Source: Cohnella candidum
GTDB taxonomy: Bacteria; Bacillota; Bacilli; Paenibacillales; Paenibacillaceae
Direction: 5' to 3'
Length of the DNA stretch: 64,000 bases
Assembly: GCF_003713065.1 (NCBI RefSeq)
Contig: NZ_CP033433.1
Span: 4,923,501-4,987,500, forward strand
Shown: positions 16,473 to 25,671 of the stretch, piece after piece
How the letters are laid out: each line of letters starts with the position of its first letter
Position numbering within the stretch: the stretch's first letter is position 1
Notes under the pieces: model-generated
Told to the model about the DNA's origin: nothing
The model's database searches: none
The model's input: only the letters and a program-made list of their open reading frames with translations
Made by a program: the position numbers and the translations under genes

Positions 16473-17270
16473 TTCCGGTTCGGCGGCAAGGCCGTCCTGT
16501 TTTACTCCCCGAGCGGCCCCGTTCAATACGTCTCCGGAACGTATAGTGCCGGCGGGTTATCGGAAGCATCCGTTCCCCGAACCGTCGATTATGGCGGATG
16601 GGAAGGCTTCTACGCTTCGACGGGGTTCGTCGACGAGCAGGGCCGCCGCATACTGCTCGGCTGGATGCCGGAAGGAAGAGGAGCGGAATTCCCGATTCAA
16701 CTGGACTGGACGGGAGCATTGGCGCTGCCGCGTCTCGTAAACTTGAAACCGAACGGCGCGATCTCGATGACTCCGATTCCCGAGTTGGAAACGTTAAGAG
16801 GCGAGTGCCTCAAATTTGCGGATTTGCTCATGACTACGGCTGCATGGGATATAGGAGCGTTCTCGTCAAGCTTTGAATGCATGATGGAAATCCAGAAGCC
16901 ATCCGAAGGATCGGGCGAATTGTCCGTTTCCGTACTCGTTTCTGCCTGCGGCCGGGAACGAACGGACGTGCGATTGGATTTCGCGACGGGAACGATCGCG
17001 ATCGACCGTTCGAGATCAAGTTTGTTCCCGGGCGTGCACAAGACCGCCGTTACCGGCAAACTCAACTTGGAAGATTTTACGGAAACGATCAAGCTGCGAA
17101 TTTACGTAGACCGATCAACAATAGAAGTGTTTGTCGATGACGATACCTGTTTGTCGGCAAGGGTATATCCTTCCTTGGACGAGAGTAAGGGCATTCAATT
17201 GCGAGCCAACGGAGTGGTTCGTGTCATCGTGATGGAAATCTGGAAAATGAACGCGGCGGATATCCGATGA
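16460..17270 (+). pseudogene. GH32 sucrose/fructan hydrolase, C-terminal part only
   Basis: About 265 residues match the second half of GH32 enzymes. LFRFGGKAVLFYSPSG matches the late propeller, FYASTGFVDEQGRRILLGWM is the typical blade 5 motif, and LRIYVDRSTIEVFVDDD is the C-terminal beta-sandwich. The N-terminal half with the WMNDPN nucleophile and the RDP motif is missing and replaced by an inverted aldo/keto reductase fragment. It is probably a relic of a sucrose-6-phosphate hydrolase or levanase; the frame is otherwise intact, so truncation is recent. Confidence 0.75.
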
Positions 17271-17312
17271 AACTCATTCCTGGTGATATGAATCAGCTTG
17301 TTCATTATACTA

Positions 17313-17362
17313 GCGGCAGTCTAGGACTTTATTTTCCGGTCCTAGAATGCCGCCGTTTTATT
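17313..17362. terminator. Bidirectional terminator between GH32 remnant and AraC gene
   Basis: A 15-bp stem with one mismatch (GCGGCAGTCTAGGAC / GTCCTAGAATGCCGC) is followed by GTTTTATTTG. It serves the converging transcripts. Confidence 0.75.
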
Positions 17363-17384
17363 TGCTTCGCGGAATTGAAGGTTT

Positions 17385-18302
17385 TTAGCTGGTCTCGAAC
17401 GCTTCCGGTACTGGTAATCTTTGAAAAGCCTTAATATCTTGAAGCGGAGGAAGCCCGAAGTGCCGACGATACTCCCGGCTGAATTGAGCCGGGCTCTCGT
17501 ATCCGACTTCCAGCGCGGCGGCCGTCGCGTTCGCTGAGCCGTTCAGCATGAGGCGTCTCGCTTCCTGGAGACGGAGCTGCTTCTGATATTGCAGAGGAGC
17601 CATCGCCGTGACAGCTTTGAATTTGTGATGTAGTCCGGATACGCTCATGTTGGACGATCTCGCAACCTCATCGATGGTAAAGGTTTTGTTATAGTTCTCC
17701 TTGATCCATTCAATGGCTCTGCTGATCCCCTCGTTCTGCTGGTCCATGAAGACTCGTTGGACAAACAAGTGCCCGTAATCTCCCGTAAGCAAACGGAAAA
17801 TCATCTCGCGTTTGATCAGCGAAGACAGAAAGCGAATCTCGGCCTCGGGCTTGCCTCGCAGCTCCAACAGCCGGATTAATAAGAGCTGCAAGTGCTCATC
17901 GGATTTGCCTACATAGGCTCCCGGGCCCATCTTTCGGTTGGGCGGCTTCACATTGATTTCAGCTTCCGTCATGACAGAGGAAATTTCCTCAGGCGTTAAT
18001 TCAATGCGTAAGCCGATATACGGCGATTGCCGCGTAGCGCCGACGACTTGACCGGAGGCCGGAATATCAAACAACGAGACCAAATAGTCGCCCGCACCAT
18101 AATAAATCGTGTCTTGACCGAGATGGAACTTCTTAGTGCCTTGTAGAATCAGGCAAAAAGATGGTCTGAGAACGCCTGGCATCATCGCCGTCGGCTGGCT
18201 GCGCCGGACCAGCGAAAGAAAGGGGACAACCGTATCTGTTCGTCCCTCCGCAAGATTTAGAGAATTCACCATTTCCAACAATTGATCCAAATCCGATTGC
18301 AT
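17385..18302 (-). CDS. AraC-family regulator with AraC_N domain
   Basis: The protein has 305 residues. Residues ~20-180 form the AraC_N-type sensor (TAMMPGVLRPSFCLILQGTK), and the last ~100 hold the two helix-turn-helix units (IDEVARSSNMSVSGLHHKFK and the second around EVGYESPAQFSREYRRHFG). ATG 18302 is chosen over TTG 18311 because CGGGGGG is well spaced only for the ATG. It is transcribed away from an MFS drug-type transporter 189 bases to the right and is its likely regulator (inference from the divergent arrangement). Confidence 0.87.
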   Translation of the reverse strand: MQSDLDQLLEMVNSLNLAEGRTDTVVPFLSLVRRSQPTAMMPGVLRPSFCLILQGTKKFHLGQDTIYYGAGDYLVSLFDIPASGQVVGATRQSPYIGLRIELTPEEISSVMTEAEINVKPPNRKMGPGAYVGKSDEHLQLLLIRLLELRGKPEAEIRFLSSLIKREMIFRLLTGDYGHLFVQRVFMDQQNEGISRAIEWIKENYNKTFTIDEVARSSNMSVSGLHHKFKAVTAMAPLQYQKQLRLQEARRLMLNGSANATAAALEVGYESPAQFSREYRRHFGLPPLQDIKAFQRLPVPEAFETS

Positions 18303-18491
18303 GGGAGTCAACCCCCCGTTCTTATTTTTATCCTCCTATTATACACCTCACCCCGAAGAGCACCAACCGGGTTATCGAATGATTAATATTTACGTTTTGC
18401 AGTATTGAGCAATTTTTAAGCAGGAACGAGCTATTTCGCGAAAGCGATTCGTGCCAAAATGTCGTTAGAATAGGAAAGGGAGGTTATCCTC

Positions 18492-19901
18492 TTGAATGAA
18501 CATTCGAAACGAATCATTCTGGTGATGATCGTCGCCAGTCAACTGATGATGGTGCTCGACGCTTCCATCTTGACTACCGCGATACCTGAAATCGGCCGTA
18601 CACTCCATCTTTCGACGGCTGTATTGACTTGGGTGCAGAACGCTTATATTTTGGCATTCGGCGGCTTCCTGTTATTAGGCGCTCGAGTGGGGGACCTTTT
18701 TGGAAGGAGAAGAACATTCATCGCGGGGATCGCCTTGTTTACGCTGGCATCGTTGCTCGCAGGCTTGGCGCCGTCTGCTTCGCTTCTACTGGCCGCCCGC
18801 ACTTTGCAAGGATTGGCGGCAGCGATGGCGACGCCGTCGGCGCTCGCCTTGTTGTCTGTTACCTTCTCGGAAGCCCGGGAGCGGGTGAAGGCTATCGCTG
18901 TTTACAGCGCTGTATCGGGAGCCGGAGGAAGCGTCGGCCTTATCGTTGGCGGATTGCTTACGGACGTGATTTCTTGGCGCGCCGGGATGTTCCTCAACGT
19001 GCCGATCGGCCTCGCTCTGCTCCTTATGGTGCCTCGATATATGCGGGAGACAGATACGAAAAAGGGTCATCTGGATATCATGGGTGCATTGACATCGGTA
19101 ATCGGAATGACGGCGCTGGCATTCGGCTTCGTTCAAGCAGCGTCTGACGGATGGGGAGCACCGGAAGTATGGGGCTCGCTTGCATTTGGAGGAGTTTCGT
19201 TAGCGGCTTTCATACAGACCGAATCACGGGCAAAAGAGCCGATTACACCTCTTCGCTTGTTCGTGAGCCGAGCGCGATCGGGAGCTTACTTGGGGAGGCT
19301 GTTGCTCGTGTGCGGAAATTATCCGATCTTTTTCTTCGTCCCGCAATTTTTGCAGAACGTCCTTCATTTTGATTCATTGGAGGCCGGGCTTGCAATTATG
19401 CCGTTCACGGCCGTTCAGTTCGGGATAATGTATGCCATGCCCAAGCTCTTGGCCCGATTCGGGAACGCTAAAGTATTGATTTTCGGATTGGTAATCGCGA
19501 TCGCCGGAACAAGCTGGCTGAGTCTCATTTCGGCAAGTTCAAGCTATTTCCCTGATTTGTTTTTACCGTTGATCGTCATGGGGGGTGGTGCCGGGATGAT
19601 CTTTCAACCGTTCACGACGTTAGGGTTGTCCGGTGTGGAGGCCAAGGATGCAGGAGCGGCATCAGGGCTCGTCAACGTCGCTCATCAGACCGGAGCGTCG
19701 CTTGGGCTCGCGGTTCTGATCGCCGTGTTCGAGGCGGCGAACAGACCGGAAGTTACTTCCGGTACGTCTTTTGCCCATGCGATCTCCGTCTCAATCGGGG
19801 GTTCGGCCATTTTCCTGACGGCTTCACTCGTTGCGGTCTTGATCTTTCTACTGCCGGCGGATAGAACGCAACGCGCCGTCGTGCAGATGGAAACAGATTG
19901 A
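18492..19901 (+). CDS. MFS multidrug transporter, DHA2 (EmrB/QacA) type
   Basis: This 469-residue transporter has about 14 predicted helices. Motif A is GARVGDLFGRRR after helix 2, motif C-like GAGGSVGLIVGGLL sits in helix 5, and MMVLDASILTTAIPEI is the DHA2 helix-1 motif. The start is TTG 18492, after GGGAGGTTAT. It would expel drugs or toxic metabolites by proton antiport. The divergent AraC gene is its probable regulator. Confidence 0.87.
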   Translation: MNEHSKRIILVMIVASQLMMVLDASILTTAIPEIGRTLHLSTAVLTWVQNAYILAFGGFLLLGARVGDLFGRRRTFIAGIALFTLASLLAGLAPSASLLLAARTLQGLAAAMATPSALALLSVTFSEARERVKAIAVYSAVSGAGGSVGLIVGGLLTDVISWRAGMFLNVPIGLALLLMVPRYMRETDTKKGHLDIMGALTSVIGMTALAFGFVQAASDGWGAPEVWGSLAFGGVSLAAFIQTESRAKEPITPLRLFVSRARSGAYLGRLLLVCGNYPIFFFVPQFLQNVLHFDSLEAGLAIMPFTAVQFGIMYAMPKLLARFGNAKVLIFGLVIAIAGTSWLSLISASSSYFPDLFLPLIVMGGGAGMIFQPFTTLGLSGVEAKDAGAASGLVNVAHQTGASLGLAVLIAVFEAANRPEVTSGTSFAHAISVSIGGSAIFLTASLVAVLIFLLPADRTQRAVVQMETD

Positions 19902-20009
19902 TGTTTATTTGGATTGAAGATCCTGACTGGTCGACTGAACGAGCTTTGGGAGAAATAACGAGTTGAATTGGCGTAAGAATGGTAAGAATAAGCAGTAACT
20001 CAACGACGG

Positions 20010-20046
20010 GCGGGTTCCTTGTGGAACCCGCTGCTCTTCTTTTCGT
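20010..20046 (+). terminator. Rho-independent terminator after the MFS gene
   Basis: GCGGGTTCC / GGAACCCGC with loop TTGT, then TGCTCTTCTTTTC. Confidence 0.7.
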
Positions 20047-20063
20047 GCAGAAAGGGGATTCCG

Positions 20064-20513
20064 ATGCCTCAATTGGATATGTCCATGATGATGCTTTTGA
20101 TTTTCGCCGTACTCGGCATACTAAGCAAGAACAGTTCCATAACGGTTGCGGCCGTTTTCTTGCTTCTACTAAAGGCAGCTCAATTGGAGTCAACGTTTCC
20201 CTGGATCGAAAAACATGGGCTGAATATCGGGATCATTGCTTTAACCATCGGGATTTTGGCGCCATTCGCGACGGGTTCGGTAGGTTGGCAGCAGTTACTG
20301 CAGTCTTTCGTTCATTGGAAATCCATCGCGGCCATCGTAGTCGGAATCGGGGTCGCGTACTTAGGCGCGCGAGGCGTGAACTTGATGTCAGCGCAGCCAA
20401 CGATCGTAACCGGGCTCATCATCGGAACGATCATCGGTGTCGCGTTTTTGAAGGGGGTACCCGTAGGTCCGTTAATCGCCGCGGGTATTTTGTCGTTGTT
20501 GGTGAGGCAGTAA
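20064..20513 (+). CDS. DUF441 family membrane protein (YtwI/YeaL-like)
   Basis: This 149-residue protein has four or five hydrophobic helices and the characteristic DUF441 blocks KNSSITVAA, KHGLNIGIIALTIGILAP and FLKGVPVGPLIAAG. ATG 20064 follows AAAGGGGA. Members occur across Firmicutes and Proteobacteria; no function is established. It is a single gene, followed by a perfect hairpin. Confidence 0.88.
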   Translation: MPQLDMSMMMLLIFAVLGILSKNSSITVAAVFLLLLKAAQLESTFPWIEKHGLNIGIIALTIGILAPFATGSVGWQQLLQSFVHWKSIAAIVVGIGVAYLGARGVNLMSAQPTIVTGLIIGTIIGVAFLKGVPVGPLIAAGILSLLVRQ

Positions 20514-20562
20514 TAACGTCGGGGATGACGCTGCTCGACGGTTAAGCTATAATCAGAGGAAT

Positions 20563-20590
20563 CAATGGTCCACGGGCTCCGTGGACCATT
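20563..20590 (+). terminator. Hairpin after the DUF441 gene
   Basis: ATGGTCCACGG / CCGTGGACCAT pair perfectly around GCT, followed by TTTGC. It is a probable weak terminator for DUF441, though its position 35 bases before the AraC start codon would also suit an operator. Confidence 0.5.
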
Positions 20591-20624
20591 TGCAATTGGA
20601 ATTCGTCCTTGGAGGTCGACAGCC

Positions 20625-21653
20625 ATGAACGCTCCTTCCGCAGACCTAATCAAGATCGCGCCGGGCTTCTGGGCAAGCTTGAGAGGCGTAGGGGTAGACC
20701 CGGTTGACGTAGCGCGCCAAGCCCGTCTGCCGCTCTCCGTGATCCATGAACCGTTAGTCACGACCGCCCAATATTACTCAATCTGGCAAGCCTATTCCGA
20801 ACTGTTCGGAGACACCGCTGCGGGAATCGTCAAGCTTGCGACCGCGTATGAGACGGCACAGTATCCGCCGGCCGCCTTAGCGACCTTCCACGCTCGCGAC
20901 TACAGGGACGCGCTGAACCGAATGGTGCGTTACAAGCAAATGTGCCCTCCGGAAAACTTGCGCATTCGGGAAGAAGGCGAGCAATGCTCGATTGAATTAG
21001 AATGGCAGCATACGGATCAACCAGGACCGCCGGTGCTTGCCGGTATCACGCTCGCCTACCTGCTTGAGCTCGGGCGCCGGGGAACCGGCCGTCATCTCAC
21101 GGCGTGTTCCGTCGAATTCATACACCCCATGGGCGACGTTCGAGTTCTTGAAGGTTATTTCGGCTGCCGCGTTCGGACGGGAGCGGACCGAAACCGGCTC
21201 ACGCTGAAACGCGAAGATTTGGACCGTCCCTTCGCGTCGTATAATGAAGAACTTCTCGAAATTCTGACTCCCGCCTTGGAGCGAACGCTGGAAGAACGAC
21301 AGAGCCAGTTCACCACGAGCGCTAAGGTGAAGTGGATCTTGTCTCGATGCCTGACGCGAGGGCGAATCGACATTCAAACCGTCGCTTCCGAGCTGGGGAT
21401 GAGCGGTCGTACCTTGCAGCGAAGGCTGACGGACGAAGGTTTAAGCTTTAAACGGCTGCTGGCGGAAACCAGGCACGAACAGGCTCTCGCATACTTGGCG
21501 GACCCGACGCTGGAGATCAAAGAGGTCGCTTTTCTCGTCGGCTACGAAGACCAGAACTCGTTCTACCGCGCGTTCCGCTCGTGGGAGGGCGAGACTCCCG
21601 CCAATTGGCGCGCCGCGCAAGAGCATTGGCGTTCTGCGCTAGTTACCGAATAG
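20625..21653 (+). CDS. AraC-family regulator with Arabinose_bd-type N-terminal domain
   Basis: This is a 342-residue regulator. Residues ~15-200 resemble the domain found in OruR/ArgR-type AraC proteins (WASLRGVGVDPVDVARQARL opening). The C-terminal ~100 residues contain both helix-turn-helix units (VASELGMSGRTLQRRLTDEG and VAFLVGYEDQNSFYRAFRSW). ATG 20625 follows TTGGAGG. The SDR gene begins 50 bases downstream, so the two are probably co-transcribed and the regulator may control that oxidoreductase. Confidence 0.85.
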   Translation: MNAPSADLIKIAPGFWASLRGVGVDPVDVARQARLPLSVIHEPLVTTAQYYSIWQAYSELFGDTAAGIVKLATAYETAQYPPAALATFHARDYRDALNRMVRYKQMCPPENLRIREEGEQCSIELEWQHTDQPGPPVLAGITLAYLLELGRRGTGRHLTACSVEFIHPMGDVRVLEGYFGCRVRTGADRNRLTLKREDLDRPFASYNEELLEILTPALERTLEERQSQFTTSAKVKWILSRCLTRGRIDIQTVASELGMSGRTLQRRLTDEGLSFKRLLAETRHEQALAYLADPTLEIKEVAFLVGYEDQNSFYRAFRSWEGETPANWRAAQEHWRSALVTE

Positions 21654-21703
21654 GCGAATCCAAGTATCATTATCCCTATCCTAGACATAAGGGGCACAAG
21701 CAG

Positions 21704-22498
21704 ATGGATATGGGATTGAAGAATAAGACGGCTTTAGTAACGGGATCAACCAGAGGCATAGGGAAAGCGATTGCCCTTGAACTTGCCAGAGAAGGCGTTC
21801 ACGTTCTTGTAAATGGTCGGAACAACGATGACGTAGCGCGCACGGTCGCGGAGATCCAAACCGCGTTCCCGGAGACGAAACCGCTGAATGCAACGGCCGA
21901 TCTCGTCGATGAGAGGCAAAGAGAAGCTTTATTGGCGAAGTACCCCCACGTCGATATTCTCGTCAACAGCATGGGCATCTATGAGATCATGTCCTATGAC
22001 GACATAGACGATGCCGTATGGGAGAAGTACTTCCGCACGAACGTTCTCGCCGCCAACGGCTTAACCAAGTTTTATTTGCCTTCCATGCTGAGTCGCGAAT
22101 ACGGCCGCATTATCTTTATCGCGAGCGAGGAAGCGGTGATGCCTTCCGGACAGATGCCTCAATACGGCGTGACCAAATCCATGCTGCTGTCGTTGTCCAG
22201 GAGCTTGTCCAAGTTGACGCGCGGCTCCGAAGTTACCGTAAACACGATCCTTCCGGGGCCGACCCTCTCCGAGAACGTGCAGCAGATCATCGAAAGCATT
22301 TATTCGAACGAAGAGATGACCTTCGAGGCGAAAGAGAAAGACTTTATGGCGAAGAACCTGCCTCAATCCGAAATCCAACGGTTTATCAGACCTGCGGAAA
22401 TCGGCCGGTTGGCCGCTTTCATCTGCAGCCCGATGGCGTCTGCTTTCAAAGGGTCTCCGATCCGCATGGACGGAGGAATGGTGCCGACAATATATTAG
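21704..22498 (+). CDS. Short-chain dehydrogenase/reductase
   Basis: This 264-residue NAD(P)-dependent oxidoreductase has the cofactor motif TGSTRGIG at about residues 13-20, NSMG in place of the usual NNAG, an active-site Ser in IASEEA, and YGVTK as the catalytic Tyr-Lys pair. The C-terminal GSPIRMDGGMVPTIY is typical of classical SDRs. ATG 21704 follows AAGGGG. The substrate is unknown. It follows an AraC gene closely and ends at a strong terminator. Confidence 0.87.
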   Translation: MDMGLKNKTALVTGSTRGIGKAIALELAREGVHVLVNGRNNDDVARTVAEIQTAFPETKPLNATADLVDERQREALLAKYPHVDILVNSMGIYEIMSYDDIDDAVWEKYFRTNVLAANGLTKFYLPSMLSREYGRIIFIASEEAVMPSGQMPQYGVTKSMLLSLSRSLSKLTRGSEVTVNTILPGPTLSENVQQIIESIYSNEEMTFEAKEKDFMAKNLPQSEIQRFIRPAEIGRLAAFICSPMASAFKGSPIRMDGGMVPTIY

Positions 22499-22532
22499 AT
22501 TTGTGTGTTAACGGACACGATAGATAAATAAT

Positions 22533-22565
22533 AACAACCCACCAGATTTATCGGTGGGTTGTTTA
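22533..22565 (+). terminator. Rho-independent terminator after the SDR gene
   Basis: AACAACCCACC / GGTGGGTTGTT form a perfect 11-bp stem with a 9-base loop, then TT. Confidence 0.75.
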
Positions 22566-22644
22566 ACTATTGGGCAGAAGCCGATATACATACATATGCT
22601 TGCGTAGCATTTGCATTCGACGTGTGATCAGAAAGGGGGGCCGA

Positions 22645-22854
22645 ATGGAAGACTTTTTTGGATTTTTCAAGTACATAACCTATATCGGCTGTATCGCTGT
22701 TTTTGCCGGCATCGACTATTTCTTTATTAGCCTCGAGCCGGATAACTGGCCATGGGTAATCGGAGGAACTCTGATCATCCTCGCAATTGGTTATGGAATC
22801 AACAAACTCAGCCACCGAATTGAAGAGAAGGAACGTGCAAAAGAAATGAAGTGA
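22645..22854 (+). CDS. Small two-helix membrane protein
   Basis: This 69-residue protein has ATG 22645 eight bases after GAAAGGGGGG, a strong site that argues the frame is real. Two hydrophobic helices (about 9-27 and 34-50) are followed by a charged tail HRIEEKERAKEMK facing the cytoplasm. It is not recognised as a known family. It lies alone between the SDR terminator and the GNAT gene. Confidence 0.55.
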   Translation: MEDFFGFFKYITYIGCIAVFAGIDYFFISLEPDNWPWVIGGTLIILAIGYGINKLSHRIEEKERAKEMK

Positions 22855-23000
22855 AATTCGCAGCTGATTTCGGCTGCCTTCTTCTGTATTGAAACACAAG
22901 TTCTTCATCACTCATTCCATTCACTCGATGCTTTCTAATCGCTATCTTGAGATAGGAGGCAATAAAAAAGTAGAGCCATTGCTGAAAGAGAGGCGCAGGA

Positions 23001-23405
23001 ATGAGTATTTTTTACACTTCCCGTACGGAGGATATCGGAGAGGATGCGTTGCAGGAGCTATTTCTGTCCGTAGCCTGGGAATCCGGGAAGTATCCGAACG
23101 AACTTTTACAAGCCATCCTCGGATCTCATTCCGTAGTTACGGCTTGGGACGGAGATAAGCTGGTCGGTTTAATAAACGCATTGTCCGATGGCGTTCTAAC
23201 TGTATATTTCCATTACATGCTTATCCATCCGAGTTATCAGAACCAGGGCATAGGCAAAGCATTGATGAACCGAATGCTTGATCAATATAAAGGGTTTAAA
23301 ACGAAAGTATTAATTTCTTACTCCGATGCAGTAGAGTTCTATCATAAGGTTGGCTTCACACAGGAGGATGGAGCCACGCCGATGTTCATCTCGGAGTTGG
23401 TATAG
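23001..23405 (+). CDS. GNAT family N-acetyltransferase
   Basis: This 134-residue acetyl-CoA-dependent acetyltransferase has motif A MLIHPSYQNQGIGKALMNRM at about residues 73-92 (the Q-x-x-G-I-G pyrophosphate loop) and a C-terminal VEFYHKVGF strand typical of GNATs. It resembles small stand-alone acetyltransferases of amines; the substrate is unknown. ATG 23001 follows GGCGCAGG. It converges on the formylglycine-generating enzyme gene across a shared terminator. Confidence 0.85.
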   Translation: MSIFYTSRTEDIGEDALQELFLSVAWESGKYPNELLQAILGSHSVVTAWDGDKLVGLINALSDGVLTVYFHYMLIHPSYQNQGIGKALMNRMLDQYKGFKTKVLISYSDAVEFYHKVGFTQEDGATPMFISELV

Positions 23406-23410
23406 GGAAC

Positions 23411-23454
23411 AAAAGAGCACTTCACGGGTTACTCGTGAAGTGCTCTTTTTATTC
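23411..23454. terminator. Bidirectional terminator between GNAT and FGE genes
   Basis: AAAGAGCACTTCACG pairs with CGTGAAGTGCTCTTT around a 7-base loop, flanked by A and T tracts on the two sides. Confidence 0.88.
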
Positions 23455-24444
23455 TTACAACGACTGTGCAATACGAAAACCCAAGTTTCCGGTGGAACTG
23501 TCGGGCGTGTTCTTGCTTCGCGCGGCTACTCGGTAACGGTTGCAATAGGAGCGATGGCACAAATAGGAGCCTCCTCGCATGGAACGATTACCGGTAGGCT
23601 TGTCGAACCGGGGATTCACCGTCGAGGAGACGGCATGATAATCCGAAGTAAACCAGTCGGCACACCATTCCCAGACGTTACCCGACATGTTGTACAGGCC
23701 ATAGCCGTTCGGCTCGTAAGCATCGACAGGGGCCGTGCCGGCATAACCGTCACTTTCGTTATTCTTAACGGGAAATTTACCTTGCCAGATATTGCAGCGG
23801 TGCTTCCCGTCCGGCTTCAGCAGGTCTCCCCACGGGTAGGTTTTCCGTTCCAGTCCTCCCCGAGCGGCGTACTCCCATTCCGCTTCCGTCGGAAGCCGCT
23901 GGCCGGCCCAACGGCAATAGGCCTCGGCATCGTTCCACGACACGTGAACCACAGGATGGTTCAATCGATCCCCGATGTTCGAGTCGAGCCCTTCCGGCTT
24001 GGCCCAGTATGCGCCGTTCATGACATACCACCAGGGCGTGCCGGCCGGAACATTGCTCACTTGCGCTCTGGATGCGTCCGATACGAACAAATGGAATACG
24101 TAGGACCAGCCGAACCGTTCGGCTTCGGTCACGTAACCGGTTTCCTCCACGAACGCCCTGAATTGGGCGTTCGTTACCGCATGGGCGGAAATCGAGAATG
24201 AATCGACCCGGACCCGGCGCGGGGGTCCTTCGCCATCGGCAGGGAAGCCTTCGCTCGTGTCCGTTCCCATCCAAAATTCTCCCCCGGGAATGTAAATCAT
24301 GTCGCTCTGCAGTTCCGGGCGGGGGCGTCGTGCTGGCGGGTCGGCGTAAGGTCCTTCGTCGGCAGCCTTTATTATTCCATTGTCAGGTTGGCCTGAATTT
24401 CTGGGAGAAGCGCAGCAAGGGCATGCCTGTTGATTCGGATCCAT
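23455..24444 (-). CDS. Formylglycine-generating enzyme (sulfatase-activating, SUMF1/FGE type)
   Basis: The protein has 329 residues. It would oxidise the Cys of a C-x-P-x-R motif in sulfatases to formylglycine using O2. The FGE-sulfatase fold is clear from MIYIPGGEFWMG, RLPTEAEWEYAARGG and GNVWEWCADWF. The two copper-binding/active-site cysteines lie in RGGSYLCHRSYCNRYR (about Cys296 and Cys301), so this is a true FGE rather than an EgtB or structural homologue. ATG 24444 is preferred to ATG 24486 because AAAAGGAGCC precedes it. A matching CTPSR sulfatase is encoded at 39079-40617. Confidence 0.92.
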   Translation of the reverse strand: MDPNQQACPCCASPRNSGQPDNGIIKAADEGPYADPPARRPRPELQSDMIYIPGGEFWMGTDTSEGFPADGEGPPRRVRVDSFSISAHAVTNAQFRAFVEETGYVTEAERFGWSYVFHLFVSDASRAQVSNVPAGTPWWYVMNGAYWAKPEGLDSNIGDRLNHPVVHVSWNDAEAYCRWAGQRLPTEAEWEYAARGGLERKTYPWGDLLKPDGKHRCNIWQGKFPVKNNESDGYAGTAPVDAYEPNGYGLYNMSGNVWEWCADWFTSDYHAVSSTVNPRFDKPTGNRSMRGGSYLCHRSYCNRYRVAARSKNTPDSSTGNLGFRIAQSL

Positions 24445-24491
24445 GGTGCAAGAGGCTCCTTTTTCATTCGTCTGAGGGTTGGTCATGACGG

Positions 24492-25031
24492 CTACCCATA
24501 TAGCGCGATACCTACGAGACCGGAAAGAATGATCACGGAGAACGGATGCTTATGCAGGAAAAACAAGGCGCACAGAGATCCGGCGAAGATACCGATCTGG
24601 CTCCAAGTGAACCAGGACAACTGGGCGAACATGCCGGCATTCTGCGCGAACGTGACCGCGGCAAAGACGATCATGCCCGCGACGACCGGGCGGATTCCGT
24701 ATAAGGATGATTTCATGAGCGGGTGGTCTTGAAGGCGGGCGAAAATGGTGCCGACTGCAAGAATCAGGATCAAGGACGGCAAAACAACGGCGAGCGACGC
24801 GACGGCCGCTCCGATCCAGCCGGCTTGCTGCTGTCCTACGGCCACCGCGATATTGGTGGCGATGGGGCCGGGGGACATCCCCGCGACGGCGACGATATCG
24901 GAGAGCTGGGCGGCGCTCATCCAATGGTGCCGGTTCAGCACTTCCTCTTGGATGAGGGGAATCATGGCATAACCGCCGCCGAAAGAGACGAGCCCGACGA
25001 GGAAAAAGGTTAGAAAGAGCTGGATCAGCAT
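24492..25031 (-). CDS. Chromate transporter half-subunit 2
   Basis: This 179-residue membrane protein is one half-size CHR domain with SFGGGYAMIPLIQEEV near the N-terminus and the conserved AGMSPGPIATN loop. Family members work as pairs to export chromate. It starts 22 bases after its partner ends, and the FGE gene begins 47 bases after its stop, so all three may be one transcript. Actual chromate export is not proven; many short-chain CHR pairs have unknown substrates. Confidence 0.88.
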   Translation of the reverse strand: MLIQLFLTFFLVGLVSFGGGYAMIPLIQEEVLNRHHWMSAAQLSDIVAVAGMSPGPIATNIAVAVGQQQAGWIGAAVASLAVVLPSLILILAVGTIFARLQDHPLMKSSLYGIRPVVAGMIVFAAVTFAQNAGMFAQLSWFTWSQIGIFAGSLCALFFLHKHPFSVIILSGLVGIALYG

Positions 25032-25053
25032 AGGAGCTCCCCATTCGTCTTGA

Positions 25054-25671
25054 TTATATCATGTAATCGTATACGGATTCTTTATCCTGCGGTTTACGAG
25101 TCACGGACAATGGTGACCGCCCCCCATGTTTACGGATCTTTACGAGGGTGACGCCGGCCGTTGCTCCGAAAACGATCACGAGCAACGGATGGAGGTGACC
25201 GAAATAGAGGAGGAGAGCTGCGATCGCGGTGAGCGCTCCCGTGGCGAAATCCACGATGGAGGCGCGCCCGATTTTAATCGCCGCGTATGCGATCAAAGCC
25301 ACGACGGTGGCCCGAATCGCCGTGAAAGCGGCTTCGATTTTCGGATTGTCCTTGAGCTGGACATAGAAGATCGTCAATAGGAGCATGAGGCAAAAGGTAG
25401 GGAGAAGAATGCCGAGCAGCGCCGCAATCGATCCGGAAATGCCGGCGATTCTGTAGCCGATGAACGTTGCCGAATTGACGGCGACCGCACCGGGCACTGA
25501 GCCTGAAACCGCGAAGACGTCGGCGATTTCCTCGGAGCAAAGCCATCTTTTTTTGTCCACGACTTCCTTTTCGATGGCGGGAATTAAAGCGTATCCCCCG
25601 CCGAACGTCAACGGCCCCATTTTAAGAAACGTCATGAAAATGCTCGTTAGCAGCTTTAATTTTCGGTTCAT
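25054..25671 (-). CDS. Chromate transporter half-subunit 1
   Basis: This 205-residue half-size CHR protein has TFGGGYALIPAIEKEV and the SGSVPGAVAVNSATF loop, paralogous to the next gene. Six hydrophobic stretches follow, with a basic C-terminal tail (~25 residues). ATG 25671 is preceded by GAGAGGGGATCCC. The two subunits presumably insert with opposite topology to form the transporter. Confidence 0.88.
   Translation of the reverse strand: MNRKLKLLTSIFMTFLKMGPLTFGGGYALIPAIEKEVVDKKRWLCSEEIADVFAVSGSVPGAVAVNSATFIGYRIAGISGSIAALLGILLPTFCLMLLLTIFYVQLKDNPKIEAAFTAIRATVVALIAYAAIKIGRASIVDFATGALTAIAALLLYFGHLHPLLVIVFGATAGVTLVKIRKHGGRSPLSVTRKPQDKESVYDYMI

Noticed and set aside
16473..16719. Full-length aldo/keto reductase from the 267-codon minus-strand frame
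   Set aside because: The N-terminal ~80 codons are antisense to GH32 coding sequence, Arg/Pro/Ser-rich and unlike any aldo/keto reductase.
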